Positions 1 through 12,276 of a DNA stretch of 64,000 nt are shown here, one piece after another. The DNA comes from Ichthyophthirius multifiliis (Eukaryota > Ciliophora > Oligohymenophorea > Hymenostomatida). Numbering within the stretch: the stretch's first letter is position 1; each line of letters opens with the position of its first letter. Location of the stretch: contig NW_004085923.1 in NCBI RefSeq assembly GCF_000220395.1, positions 22,764 to 86,763 of the forward strand, written 5' to 3'. A program made the position numbers and the translations under genes. Below the pieces are notes generated by a model, which saw only the letters and a list, made by a program, of their open reading frames with translations, was not told the origin of the DNA and did no database searches.

Positions 1-177
1 ATAATTAAATGAAAAAAAAAATCAATATAAATATGTTTTTGAAAAAAGCAAAACAAAGATTTATTAAAATAAATATTATTAACAAATTTATTTATTAATA
101 TAATTAAAAAAAATAAAATATATATATATAAATTATTATTTTCAATATATAAAAAAGTAAAAACTAAATAAATATGC

Positions 178-229
<52 letters not shown>

Positions 230-230
<1 letters not shown>

Positions 231-1588
231 CAAGATAAAGGATTTTAATTAATGACACCAATATTTCCCCTTGCAAGCCCTGCATCAAGCATAGAAACTA
301 AATAATTCGCATATTCATGAGCTCCTCTTTCAAGTTCTTCTTATTTTCTTTTTTCTAATCTTCTATGATGTTTAATAGTTTCATTTTTTATTTTTTTTAT
401 TTCCTTTTTAAGATTTTTACTACTTTCTTCATTTTACTAAACCATTTTATCTGACTCTAATTTAATTTAATCTGCAATATCTAAATATTATTTAAATTTA
501 TTTTCAATAAGATCTTTATTATAGTCATCAAACTGCGTAAACTTCATCTTAAACCCCGTAACATAGTTTTTAGTTTTATAATTAAACGAAGTAATATACT
601 TAGCTAAAATCGGCGAAAACTTTATCGGCATAAGGACCCTTTTATTCCTTACATTAGATAATTATTTATTTTAAATCGCTGGTAATTATTAAACTTAGTT
701 ATTATTTTAAAAAGAAACACTTTAATTTTCCATATTTTTTCCCCCCCCACTATTTCCATTTTAATCTAATCTTTTTAACTTACCATTATTTTCCTAAGCC
801 AATATATTCCCCGCTCCCAAATCCAAATTCCATTGATTCCAGTATTTATTCGGATTCGATATTTAAATACCAGTAAATAACCTCGAAAACTCATTCAATA
901 AATCGCTCTTTAAATCATTATCGAATTCGCTTCTACTTTTCGGGAACGCATAAAAAAACGAATAGAATACTGCCTAGGCTATAATATCGAAATACTTCTT
1001 AAAAAACATATTATTATCTACTTTATTTTCTATCGAAAGTAATATATTTACATAATTTCTAGCCAATCTATTCAAAAGACAACCTTAAATTTTCAAAAAC
1101 CTATCTTTTTCATTAAAAAATTCCCCCTTTTCCTCATATTATTTTCTTAGCTTTTTCTCTTAAAATCGGCTTATAGCATACCAAAATGAATCACTTACAA
1201 TCGCTATATTCTCCTCTAATGATAAATATCTCATCCATTTATCATATTCGCTCTCTTTTTTCTTGTTTTTGTTGTTTTCTTCGATTAACTATCCGTTTGC
1301 ACCCCATTCCTCTTACTTTTTTATATGACGGGCGTTCACTATATTTTATATTATTCTCTTAAATTCTACTTGTAAAGGTAATTTTGTATACATTTGGCTA
1401 AAATCAGTTGGAAGTTCGGCCTTTTCGATATTATATATGTGACCTTTTTTCTTTTAGAAACCTAATTTGGATAAATCGTCTTAATTGCTCGAGTTTTAGT
1501 ATTCGTAATCTTTGGTTTTTGTCTCGGTTATAAAGCCTTCGTTTTTGCTTTTTAATGATTCGAATCTTTGATATGCTTATTATTCCAT
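230..1588 (-). CDS. FAM227-like protein (FWWh-type domain), 452 aa
   Basis: A single uninterrupted frame of 453 codons runs from ATG at 1586-1588 to TGA at 230-232 and uses TAA/TAG as Gln. The middle holds the segment VSDSFWYAI followed about 65 residues later by AQAVFYSFFYAFPKS, which resembles the FWWh-type domain of FAM227A/B. The C-terminal third is a basic coiled coil (KIKNETIKHHRRLEKRKQEE) ending in a well-conserved-looking tail, LVSMLDAGLARGNIGVIN. FAM227 proteins are poorly characterised and occur mainly in ciliated organisms, so a ciliary role is an inference. GC content is clearly above the flanks, and a glycine-coding G8 run near 740 is in frame. The gene is certain; the family is likely but was not checked by search. 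Confidence 0.75.
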
Positions 1589-1770
1589 TTATTAATATTA
1601 TATTTAATGCTTAGTTTTATTATGTTATTTATATATTTTTAATTTATTTAAATATTTTTATTTTTTATTTATAAAATTAAAAATAAATTCTTAAATTTTT
1701 TTTTTTATTAACAATAATTCTCATAAATATATATATTTTAATAATTAATATAAATTTAAACAATATAATT

Positions 1771-2541
1771 TCATCTAAACTATATTTATTCATTGTGCAG
1801 ATCAATTTATATAGGATTATTTTATTAATACATTTAATTAATAGGAAAAACTTAACTATTTACTTAATTACCTTATTAAGTACATAATAAGTACTTATCT
1901 CTAATTAAAGAACATCTAGTAGAACATAAATTATCTATAGAATGTGAATAACTTCTTATTTTTTCTGGACATGGAGTATTATAGATATTATCATTTAATT
2001 GAAACCCTTTATTTTATATATTTTTTATTTCTTCATTTAATTAAATATTCTATGTTTTATAAAATATCATTTTTTCATTTAATTCTAAAAAAATAATATT
2101 TATATATTAATTTATTAAATTTTTACCTGCAATTTTATCTCTTAAATTATGTTCATTTTAAATATAATGTTAACATTAAAAACATTAACTATTTTAATAA
2201 TTATTCTTATGCTAGCTATTATCTTTATTAATTAACTGTAATTAATTTATATCTTGTTTCAGTTAATTATATCTTTGATTTAATTCATTATATTAAAAAT
2301 CTTTTTTTTCTATTATTGATGTAAGATTATGAACATATTCGACAAATTAATTAATTTTATTAAGCAAAATGTTTATATAATTTTATGGATTTTAACAATT
2401 ATATTAAAACTATTAATTTTAATTATTTCTTATATAATTCAAATTATTATTATTAAGCTTTTTTAATAAAAGTGAATTTGTATCATTTAAAACTTGAATT
2501 GTGCAATAATTTTCATCATTATTATTTTTTGAGAACTGCAT
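1771..2541 (-). CDS. Asn/Gln-rich coiled-coil protein, 242 aa, one intron
   Basis: ATG at 2539-2541, TGA at 1771-1773. A 42-nt intron (2085-2126, GTAAAA...TTTTAG) splits a codon after its first base; removing it gives 243 codons exactly. The N-terminal 90 residues are Asn/Gln-rich. The middle (LNQRYNQLKQDINQLQLINK) and the start of exon 2 (ELNEKMIFYKTQNIQLNEEI) are heptad-like. The tail contains four Cys (NTPCPEKIR, DNLCSTRCSL, KYLLCT), which might bind metal but form no known motif. No family is recognised. It is tail-to-head with the FAM227-like gene, 182 bp away. Confidence 0.75.
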
Positions 2542-3735
2542 TTATTTTTTTAAATAAAAATTCTTTTCTGTTATTAATAAATTTTATAATTAGTTAAAAT
2601 ATAAGTATTTACTATTAATAATATATAAATATAAAATATTATATTTTATATATATATATATATATATTTATATTATTATAAATATATAATTATGATTAAT
2701 CATTTTTAATTAATAAAGCTATTTTATATATTACAATTATTTTATATTAAATAAATAAAAATTTATATTAATTATGATTTTAAGATTTTATTAAGATACA
2801 AAATATATATAATCTAATAATAATATAAATAATATTATACTTTTTTAAACCATAATTAATTAAATATAAAAAATTATTTAATTTAAATAATAAAATTAAA
2901 ATAAATTTATTTTATTAATAAAAACTATAAACTTTCCTTATAAAATTAAAATATAATCAAAAATAAAATTAATAATAAATACATATATATATATTTTTCT
3001 TCTAATAAAATATTATTTTATTAATTTAAATATTTGAAAATAAAATAAAACATAAATATTTAATAAAATAAAACTTAAATATTTAATAAAAAATTGAATT
3101 TAAATTTATTTAATATTTTACAATTTCTTTTATTTCCTGAACACAGAATTTTTAAAAAACTATAAACGTCTTTATTTTAAAAATTTATACTGTCTATGTT
3201 TTTATAAAACGTAAAGAGAAATGTTACTAAAACTTTTATTTTAAATAATAAAAACTATTACTATTAAAGATAGTATTTAAATAAATTATTTTTTATTAAT
3301 ATTTTCAATCTTTAAAAAAATAAAAAAAACAATAAAATATAAATTAAAATATATTTAAAAATGCTAATTTACAAATTAATTTTCATCATAGTTTTTACAA
3401 GTAATCTTTTTCTTAAATGAAAATAAAATAATACTTAATTATTATAAAAGCATATTATTCTCAATAAAACTAGGATTTTAATATGTTATAAATCCAGAAT
3501 TAAAGTAAATTTAAAAAATAGTTATTTCAACAAAAAAATAAATAATAAAATAATAAAATTATTATAGATTCTAATCATAATTAAGTAAAACATTCAATTA
3601 TAAAAAGTAAAGTTTTAAAATAATAAAAATATAATTAAAAAATAAATAAAATTAACTTATTTATTAAATTCTTTTCTAATAGCAAATAAATAATAAGAAC
3701 AACTAGCTTATAATAAAAAAATATAATTTTTATAA
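2542..3735. other. AT-rich stretch with a doubtful small ORF
   Basis: About 1.2 kb at roughly 90% AT. The only thing of note is an ATG at 3361 opening a 20-codon hydrophobic frame (MLIYKLIFIIVFTSNLFLK), like a signal peptide. It stops at TGA, and an Asn/Gln-rich open frame follows in a shifted register up to about 3720. This could be a small secreted protein with an unseen intron or indel, or chance. No RNA gene is seen. Confidence 0.3.
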
Positions 3736-4002
3736 ATGAGTTTATTAGCTATTTTTTTAATAGCAATATTCTCTTTCATAATATCTTTTGTTTTGTTATA
3801 CGTAATATTATTTTTATTTAATTTTTTTTTTTTTTTTAAAAAAAAAAAGAAAATGAAATAATTTTTTTTTTAAATATTTTTAATTAAAAAGTCAAAAAAA
3901 TGTAAGATGTTAGCAAGTTAAATTTAAAGTGAAATAGAATTACTCAAAAAATATAAAGAGACATAAGAAAAATTAAAACAATATGGAAAACTAAACTAAT
4001 GA
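3736..4002 (+). CDS. Small membrane-anchored coiled-coil protein (58 or 88 aa)
   Basis: ATG at 3736 is followed by a single hydrophobic helix (MSLLAIFLIAIFSFIISFVL) and, after 3892, by a charged helix (SEIELLKKYKETQEKLKQYG), with TGA at 4000-4002. Between them lies a 90-nt piece (3802-3891) that begins GTAATA, ends AAAAAG and contains a T-run/A-run palindrome. It is an intron candidate, but its length is a multiple of three and it stays open, so both the spliced (58 aa) and unspliced (88 aa) forms are possible. The layout of one TM helix then a short coiled coil recalls the start of GET1/WRB, but the match is too weak to name. It is convergent with the next gene, with 73 bp between the stops. 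Confidence 0.5.
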
Positions 4003-4075
4003 AAAAAATTAAATATATTGTATAAATTATATTAAAATAAATATTATATCTAAATAATAATATATTTTCCTTATT

Positions 4076-5812
4076 TCATATATTATAAATATTTTTTTAT
4101 TAATTTCTTTATTCTATTTATAAATTGACTGTCTTCTGTTTGTATTTATTTAATAATAAATTTATATTATCAATAGAGTTATCGGAATCACTTTACTCTA
4201 AATCATCTTAAATGTTATCTTTAACCTTTATATTTTTTTAATTAGAACCTACATTTTAAACTTAATCATTTCTAAAAGAAACATTAATATTTTAATTATC
4301 GTTAAATACACTTTTTTTAAAAAAAAAATAAAATATTTTATTAATAAATAAACAACTAAGAGTTAATATTAATAAAATATATAATTTCTTACTTATTATT
4401 TATTCGATCATTATAACAATATTTTGTTTTTTTTATATCAAAATCTATATTAGAATTATCGATTTCATTATCGAAATTTTAATTTTCTATATTACTTTGT
4501 TTTTATTAAATAAACTATTGTAATCTTTTTTTTCTTTATTCTAAATGATCTTAATTAACATCTATTTCTATAAAAATTAATAATATTATTTTATATAAAA
4601 TTATGTTTTAAAAATAACTTAATTAATTCTTTTTTTTACCTTCAAAACTTTTTTAATATTTTAAGTTTTTTTCATAATCTTCATATTATTTTTATTATAA
4701 ATAAGGCTTTTATTAAATATTAGTTTTTTAATATTATAAGTTTTCGTTAGAATCATCTAATTAGTCTATATTAAGGTTTTTTATACAGACTTTAAAATCT
4801 ATTTATTTCCTAATTAATTTTAAATATATACATGTTCCTAATCGGATTTCTTCTCTTAAACTTTAGAATTTTTAATATCTTTACTTAAATTATGAATTTA
4901 TATCTATTAATTATTTAATTAGACAGTAAACTATAACAAAAAACATATAATTATTATATATATATATTATATAAATTACTTAGTCTATTTTTTCATACAA
5001 AAATTCTATTTATTTATTAATCTTTTTCTCTATTTAATTTATATTGGTAGAATTTTAAGGAATCGTTTCATTTTTTTAAAATTATTCGATTTTTTCCATC
5101 ATTAAATTAGTTACATGTTTTAAATCGAGAATATCTTTATTGCATTTTTAGATATTTACAATGTAATTTTAATCAATTTAATTAAATGATTAATTATGAT
5201 TATTATTTATAATTCTTTCAGGCTATAAATTATCTTAATATAATTCTTTATTTTAAACTTAATTTATCAATTATTTGATTTTTTTTTAACTATAATCAAG
5301 TATTGTTTCAATTTCTTTTTATTTTTGATTATATTTTTTATTTATTTAGTTTTCAAAGTAAATCTATTATTTATTTGTTTTTTTTTTTTTTTTAAAAAAA
5401 AAAATTATTATTTTATATACAAATCTCTCTTCAACATCAAATTTTGAATCTAATACTTTGCATTTCATATCAATATCAATATAAATTTTATTTTAAAAAT
5501 TTTTAAAATCTTATTCCTAATATAAATATGATATATTTAATAAAATAAACAAAAAAAATTGGTAATTTAATTAACATAATTATCTAAACAAGTTTAATAA
5601 AGCTAATTTATCTTTGTTAAATTTTCACATTTTTCATTTATCCCTTCTACTTTTTTTTCTATATTTTCTATTTTCTCTTTAATTTTATCATTATCAACAA
5701 TTGAATCAGTAAATTTTTTTAAGCATTATTCCAAAAATTATATATAATTTTCTTTATCAGTACAAAATTCTTTTTTTTTTGTATATATTTAACTATAAGT
5801 TTTAGCAGACAT
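4076..5812 (-). CDS. Coiled-coil protein, about 472 aa, five introns
   Basis: ATG at 5810-5812 (MSAKTYSQIYTKKKEFC), TGA at 4076-4078. Introns are read at 5517-5575, 5364-5420, 4931-4979, 4568-4639 and 4311-4392. The last could instead be 4356-4392, since both keep the frame. The second and fifth contain T-run/A-run palindromes. Exon sizes agree with a continuous product only if one base is added in the A6 run at 4777-4782 (plus-strand T's): upstream reads ...NKQILKSVQK and downstream reads NLNIDQLDDSNEN. The protein is Lys/Glu/Gln-rich and helical almost throughout (KIKEKIENIEKKVEGINEKC). No domain is recognised, so a structural role is only a guess. Confidence 0.7.
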
Positions 5813-6040
5813 TTTATTTATTTTCAAACTTTAAACTAAACGAAAAAAAAAAAAAAATTATATTGAAAATTATTTAAATATAAACAAATAATATTAAATA
5901 TAATTTAAAATAATTATTTATTTCAAAATAAAAAATAAATATTTAACCATATTTTTTTTTTTTAAAAAAAAAAATAAGAATATAATAACAATTAAACAAT
6001 AAAATAAAAAATATCAAAACATATATATAATAATAGCAAA

Positions 6041-7481
6041 TCACTTTAAACCTTATCCAAGTCTATTTAATAATGAAGACTTATATTATTCGAAATCAGG
6101 TGCATTACCTTCAACTTCTTTTCTTATTAATTTACTAGCCCACCGCCTTTCCGCATCTAATAAATAAAATAATAATAAATAAACAAAACATAAAAATACC
6201 TTTACAAACATCAGAAATATTTCTTCCTGAAAAATTATCAGACATTTAGGCCAATTATTATAATTAGTTTTAATTCAATTGTTTAGCATATCTTTTAAAA
6301 ATAGCTTCTCTTGAAAGAGTATCTGGATTTTCAAATTTAATAGAAATATCGATTCTAGAAAGCATAGCTGCATCCAAATCTTATTTTCTATTAGTCGCAC
6401 AAATCAAAAGAACATCTTAATTACTTTCAAAACTATCTATTTTTCTTAATAAAGTTGATAAAATTCTTCTAGATGCTTCATGCATATCAGAATCTATAAA
6501 ATGAAAATATTAAAATAAAAATAAAAATAAATATTAACAAATATATATGAATAAAAAAAATATATATATTTAAAAATATAATATATATATATACATATAT
6601 TTATATATATATATATATTATAATATTGCATTTATTTTTATAATTATTATTTTTGATATAATATTTAAAATAATTATTTTATATAAATATACCTCTTGAT
6701 CCTGCTATTGCATCAATTTCATCAATAAAAATTATTGTTTTACCTAATTATTTACAAGCTTCCCATATATCTGATAATTATTTTTCTGATTCTCCGTAAA
6801 ACTTAGACATAAAAGCTTCTAAAGGCATATAAATTAGAGGAATATTAACCTATTATGCAATTATTTTTGCTGAAGTTGTTTTTCCAGTCCCTGGTGGTCC
6901 TTCAAATATTACAGCCTTAGGTCTATTAGGTTCTTATTTCATTCTTGTAACATTTGTAATTTTATCATAAATATCAGGATATTAAAGTGATAAAAGTACT
7001 GTATCTTCAATATCTCTTTTTTACTATTCATATCCTGCTAAATAATCCTTAAATTATATAATTTAATTTAATATAGTATTATAAAATACCCAATCTAAAT
7101 CAGAATTTTTTTATTCTGGCATAAATACTGTAACACCTAATTAATCTAATTTCTAAAGTAATTATTTTATTCCTTTTTATTAAAATTCTTTTCTTGTATT
7201 TTATTATGTTTATTAATTTTTAAATCTTTCTTTTGCAAAGTTTAACTATTAAGGTTTATAAGCTTCTATATAACAATTTAAAAATGCTTAAATATCTAAA
7301 TCACTTATTTCATCATTTTTTTCTAATGTAAATTTAAATCCAGGTCTATCAGCCATCATTTCTCCACTTATGAATATTGTTCCATTTGTAATTAATTCTA
7401 TTTTGTTATAGTTTAAGTCAAAAAAAAATTTACATATATATATATATATAAATATAAAAATTTAATATAAATATAAATAAT

Positions 7482-7540
<59 letters not shown>

Positions 7541-8069
7541 GCTTTTCTTAGTTCCTGAACATTATTCGAAATCTATTTAAATACTTAAAATAGTTTTTTC
7601 TCTTACTGTATTTAAATTTTTTATTTTAAAATTATTTTCATCTTTCTTTTTTTCATATGTATCTAATACTGTTATTAATAATTAATATATATCACATATT
7701 CTTTAATCGATTGTAAAATCTATTTAATATTTGCTTCCTCTAATATTATATCTTTTTTTTATTTTTATATTGTATTTTTATTTTTAAAATAAAAAAAATC
7801 AACCTCACTTCTGGAAAAAACGCAATTTATCCATATTCTTTCTTAAGCTAAACTATTTATGATTCTATTACTTTTTTAGCTTTTGATATAACTATATCTT
7901 CTATAGCTTTTGTTTACTTATTAGAATATATTTATAAACCAAAAATAATTAAGCCTGGGAATATAATACGGTTTTTATTTTGATATTTTTAAGGAATTTA
8001 TAATGCTTTCTTTTTTAAATTTTTTAATAACAAAAATGGAATATTTAATCTTTTAATAAATATATTCAT
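6041..8069 (-). CDS. AAA+ ATPase, organelle type, 519 aa
   Basis: Five exons join without any gap in frame (introns 7740-7803, 7398-7560, 6494-6692 and 6157-6199; total 520 codons). The C-terminal half is a classical AAA module: Walker A GPPGTGKT, Walker B TIIFIDEIDAIAG, then the second region of homology around CATNRKQDLDAAMLSRID with its Arg finger, and a small helical lid. No zinc-protease domain follows, so it is not FtsH. The N-terminus (MNIFIKRLNIPFLLLKNLKK) is basic and hydrophobic and could be a mitochondrial presequence or a membrane anchor. The roughly 230-residue middle is not recognised and probably recruits substrate. The 163-nt intron has an odd donor (GTTCAG) and holds a long TA run. 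The AAA assignment is certain; subfamily and substrate are unknown. Confidence 0.9.
7440..7548. repeat. (TA)n tract inside an intron of the AAA gene
   Basis: An almost pure TA dinucleotide tract broken by a few AAATATAA units. It fills most of the 7398-7560 intron. Similar but shorter TA runs recur all over the window (for example 6595, 8761, 54576 and 56147) and are not specific to this gene. Confidence 0.9.
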
Positions 8070-8753
8070 TTTTTATTTATTTACTTTTATTTGTGTTAAA
8101 TCTTATTTTATTTTTTTAATATAAATTAAATATTTAATAATTAAAATAAAAAATTGAATCAAAAGAAAGTTCTAAATATTTCTATGAATTAAAATATTCT
8201 TATATTTATATTTTATAAATAATTATTCATATTTAGAAATTAAATATTTTGGATTTATTATATAATTTTATTTAATAAAATTAAAGTTCTAATTTTTAAA
8301 GAAAATTCTATATCTTAAATAATTAAAATAAAATTATATCAAAGTTAAAATTAGATTTAATTTTAAATTAAAATATAAATATAAAAATAAAAAAAAAAAA
8401 ATTAAAATTAATTTAATTAAAGTTTCTAAAGTAATATAAAATTATAAGTTTTATGTAATAAAATTTTATTTTTTTTCGTGCATATTATTTTGAAATAAAT
8501 TAGATATATTAAAATTTATGAGAATATTAAATAATTTTCTTTATAAAAAAAAATTAAAATTAATAAAATAAAATAATCTAATGATAAAAATATAATATAT
8601 ATTTACTTATTTTATATAATATTATTATTTATTTTTAGTTTTATGTTTTGCAATGTTTTTTATTGGTTTATTTGTAATTATTTTATAATTAAATTAATAT
8701 AATTAATATATATTAATAAATATATTAATATTTAAAATAAAATGTAAAAATAA

Positions 8754-8805
<52 letters not shown>

Positions 8806-8871
8806 TTCTATATATATTTTAGTACCAATAATAAATAATTTCAATCTATAATAAAGAAGCGAAGAAAAAAA
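8070..8871. other. Intergenic, no gene seen
   Basis: About 0.8 kb of AT-rich DNA between divergent genes, ending in a (TA)n run at 8767-8803 about 70 bp before the next start codon. It presumably holds both promoters. No conserved element is visible. Confidence 0.6.
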
Positions 8872-9335
8872 ATGCATATTTAATCAAAAAAAATGAAAAA
8901 CTATAATCAATTATCAATTAATATAAAAGCTCTCTATTATAAATTTAAAAATAAAATAAAAAATAATAAACCTTGATTTTAGTATAATTGATTTTATAAA
9001 CAAATTTTCAAACTATAATTATTTATACTGTAAAGAACATAATTTAATTTTAAACTAAAAACTATTTAAAGGAATAACACAAAGTAAAAAGAGTATAATT
9101 ATTAAGAAAATTTATTTAGAATGTTGTTAAATGATATGGAATAAAAATAAATATTTTATTCAATTTAAAATCTCATAAAGCATTTTACTTGTATATAATA
9201 ACAAATTTGATCAACTATAAATGAAAATGGAATAATATATTTTAATTGTAAACATATAACAAAAAAAAATTAAGAAAAGGACAAAAAATAGGCGATAACA
9301 AAGACAAATCTAAATTGAAATTAAAAAAAAAATGA
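8872..9335 (+). CDS. Small basic hypothetical protein; frame interrupted
   Basis: ATG at 8872. The frame becomes protein-like only if one A is added to the A8 run at 8886-8893 (then MHIQSKKNEKLQSIINQYKS and onward, Gln-rich). The C-terminal part reads well (STINENGIIYFNCKHITKK) and, with one A added to the A9 run at 9261-9269, ends in a basic tail IGDNKDKSKLKLKKK before TGA at 9333-9335. The middle has competing frames and an in-frame TGA near 9210. It is either a real gene with homopolymer errors or a decayed one. Function unknown. Confidence 0.4.
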
Positions 9336-9607
9336 AGTGTGTGGTGTGTGTTTTATATATTCTATTATTTTTCATCTTTTAGTTATAAATATATATAGAT
9401 TTATCATTAAAAAAATAAAATATATATTGACAAAAGATTATATTTATTATATTTTTGAAAAAAAAAAAAATATATCTTTATATATATAAAGATAATAATA
9501 AAATTTATAAATATAAAAATATAATATAAATTAATGACAATTGCGATATCCATTACTTTCTATAATACAAAGAAATTAAACTAAAAAAAAGTTATTTTAC
9601 AAAAGAA

Positions 9608-9828
9608 ATGCTTACAAATGTTAAACTAATTATATTTTTTTATTTAATTAATCTTGTTGAAGACCGAAAAGTTAGATTTTATATGTATTACTTTAATGTG
9701 TTATAGAGTTTTTGTATATTCGTTAAATAGGTTTTTTTTTTTAAAAAAAAAAAAATCTATAGTTCATAATAAAAAGAAAGGGCAATTAGTAAATACTATA
9801 AATTAGAAAGAATCACAATTAAATTTGA
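9608..9828 (+). CDS. Very small protein, 62 aa, one 32-nt intron
   Basis: ATG at 9608-9610, TGA at 9826-9828. Exon 1 (41 codons) reads MLTNVKLIIFFYLINLVEDR with a hydrophobic start. The 32-nt intron 9731-9762 consists of GT, a T-run, an A-run and TCTATAG. Exon 2 gives FIIKRKGNQQILQIRKN. Without splicing the frame is lost, which supports the intron. The N-terminal helix could be a signal peptide or anchor. No family is recognised. Confidence 0.5.
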
Positions 9829-10092
9829 AAATTAAATAATTAACTTAATTTAAAGATAAAAAAAAAAAATGTTGGTCAATAACTTTAACTAAAAAATACT
9901 CTAATTTATTTTATTTCAATTAATAAATATTGTCAAAACTATTTTTTATATTATTTTTGAAATAAAATGTAAACGAATATTTTTATCATATTTTATTTAT
10001 TTTTTATTAAAATCAATAAATTCCTTAAAATAATAATTCAATTATTTTTTTTGTAGATAATCCAAATTAGTAAGACGCTTAAATTTTCTAAA

Positions 10093-11406
10093 ATGGATTG
10101 CAAATTTTTTAATTTAAAAAATAATTATTGTTTTGAAAATAATGGAAATTTTGATTAACAATATTTTATTTTGTAATAATTATAGCCATCCCTAATAAAC
10201 GTATTACGATTATTCTAATATATATTAATCTTAATTGTTTTTTATATATTCATCATTTATTTAATAAACAATATTAATTTATTATTTTTATTATATGAAC
10301 TATATTTTTTTCCCCAATATATATAATAAATATTAATCTTTTCTATTATCTTAAAATTAATTAAAAATATAGATAAATAAAAATTAATTTTTATTAAAAA
10401 ATCATAAATTTTTAATTAATGCAAGAGTAGTTGGAAATTCAAATAAAGAGTATAAATAGTTAGTGTTAATATATATTAATAGTTCATACTGTTTCTTTAT
10501 ATTTTTTAAAAAATTAAATTTAAACAAAAAGTTATTAATTTAAAATATTTCCAAGTAAGCAACCAATAATTCGTAAATAAAGTAAACAAAAATTTTAAAT
10601 AAATTATTAATTTTAAAAAAGAAAAATAATTAGTTGAGCTTTTAAACAATATTAAAGAAAAAATAAAAAATTAAATATATATGAAGAAAAAACAATTTAA
10701 TAAATATAAATAACAAAAAAGTAATAAAAATATATTTAGATTTATAAATTTCTAATACTAATTTATATAAAAAAAAAAACACAAGATAATATAATAATTA
10801 CAAAAAAAAAAAAATACTTTAAATTTAAAATATATAAAAAATTATTAAAAGATAAATAAGAATTAAAAATTGAAGAAAATAAAATAAAAATAAAATTATT
10901 AAGAAATAAAATCAAATAAAATCAGTTTTTAGTAATTAATTAAAAAATTAATCAAATAATAATGGAAATATTAATTTGGTCTTTTAATAATAAATAAAAG
11001 TAGGTTGTTAATTAGAAAATAATTAAGATTCATTAATCCAACTTATTTTAAAATAACATTTTCCTTAAAAATTTATGTATCCAATTATATTATAGGGAAT
11101 ATTAATCTAATGTTAACCATAAATTAAGTTTAATTAAATATTTTAAATTTAGTAAAGTTGATCTAATATTAATCTTATAAAAAAATTATATTATTAATTT
11201 ATTAAAGAAAAATAATAAAATAAAATAAAAATAAATATATATATATTTATATCTAAAATAATAATTAATAAATATATTAATTTTATATTAAAATATGTTT
11301 ATAAATTAAAATTATATTTAATAAATTTTATATTTTAAGCATTTTTCTTAAAATAATTTTTTATTTAAATAATTCTTATAAAAATTTTATATTAATTTAT
11401 TTTTGA
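10093..11406 (+). CDS. Long open frame of 437 codons, hypothetical
   Basis: From ATG 10093 to TGA 11404-11406 there is no TGA for 437 codons. The start (MDCKFFNLKNNYCFENNGNF) and the segment around 10530-10800 (KEKQLVELLNNIKEKIKNQI) look like protein; other parts are extremely Ile/Asn/Lys-rich. In DNA this poor in G, long TGA-free runs arise by chance, so openness alone is weak proof. Its 3' end approaches the 3' side of a minus-strand gene. No family is recognised. Confidence 0.35.
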
Positions 11407-11449
11407 AATAAAAAAAAAAAATTATAATAATTTATTTTAGTTAAATTTA

Positions 11450-12152
11450 AAATATTAATATTATATTATATTACTTTTGCTAGTTTAATATATTTAGCTC
11501 TGTTAATTTTTTTTAATGTTTCTATTTATTATTATGTTTTTAATTATCTAAAACATTATATAATTTTTTAAAATTTTCTTATTATATAAAGTTACTCTTT
11601 TAATCATTTTATATTTCATATGATAGTTACTATTATTAATATGTTTTATCTAAATATTTTATTTTATAATATAAAAAATAGAATAAACAAAATAATTTAC
11701 TTTCATAAGCTATTTAATTATAATATTAATTAAAGGTATCTATTTAAATGTTTTTGTCATTTTTTATTAGAGCTGAATTCGAAATATTATATAATTCTTA
11801 ATTAAATTAATCATTATTAATTAATTCAATTGAATTATTGTTTTATTCATTTTCATTTTATCCAATTTGATAAAAAATAAAATCATATATTTGACTTTTA
11901 TCATTTAAAACTTAGTTTTAATTATTATTTTAACTTAGTGATATATTTAATTATGAGTTACTCTCAGTATTAATTAATTTTTTTTCATTTATAATCTGAT
12001 TTTTATTTTATTTTTCAACATTGTTCTATATGTTCTAGTTTTCATATTTTATACTTTATGTTTCATATAACAAGTTTGTTTTTTAATTTTATTCTTCATT
12101 TCTAATTCAAAAAAAATATATAAACTTTATAACATATATTATTTTTTAGCAT
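11450..12152 (-). CDS. Asn/Gln-rich protein, ends unresolved
   Basis: Two exons on the minus strand read well with the ciliate code: LIKNDKNIQIDTFNQYYNQI before an intron at about 11648-11699 (GTAAATTATT...ATATTTAG), and LYNVLDNQKHNNKQKHQKKL after it. The start is probably ATG at 12150-12152 with one small intron and one homopolymer discrepancy. The true stop was not found because the terminal exon runs into a long TGA-free AT stretch; 11450 is where protein-like sequence fades. The protein is Gln/Asn/Lys-rich and unrecognised. Confidence 0.45.
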
Positions 12153-12276
12153 AATTTATTTTAATTTTTTCTGTATTTTTATTTTTAAAAAAAAAGAACT
12201 CAATCAAAAAAAAGTCTATAATCAATATTTTCTCGCATTTTTTTTTATTCAATTGTGTTTTTTTTAAAAAAAAAAA

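Noticed and set aside
6041-8069. FtsH/AFG3-type AAA protease
   Set aside because: The protein ends soon after the AAA lid and has no HEXXH zinc-protease domain.
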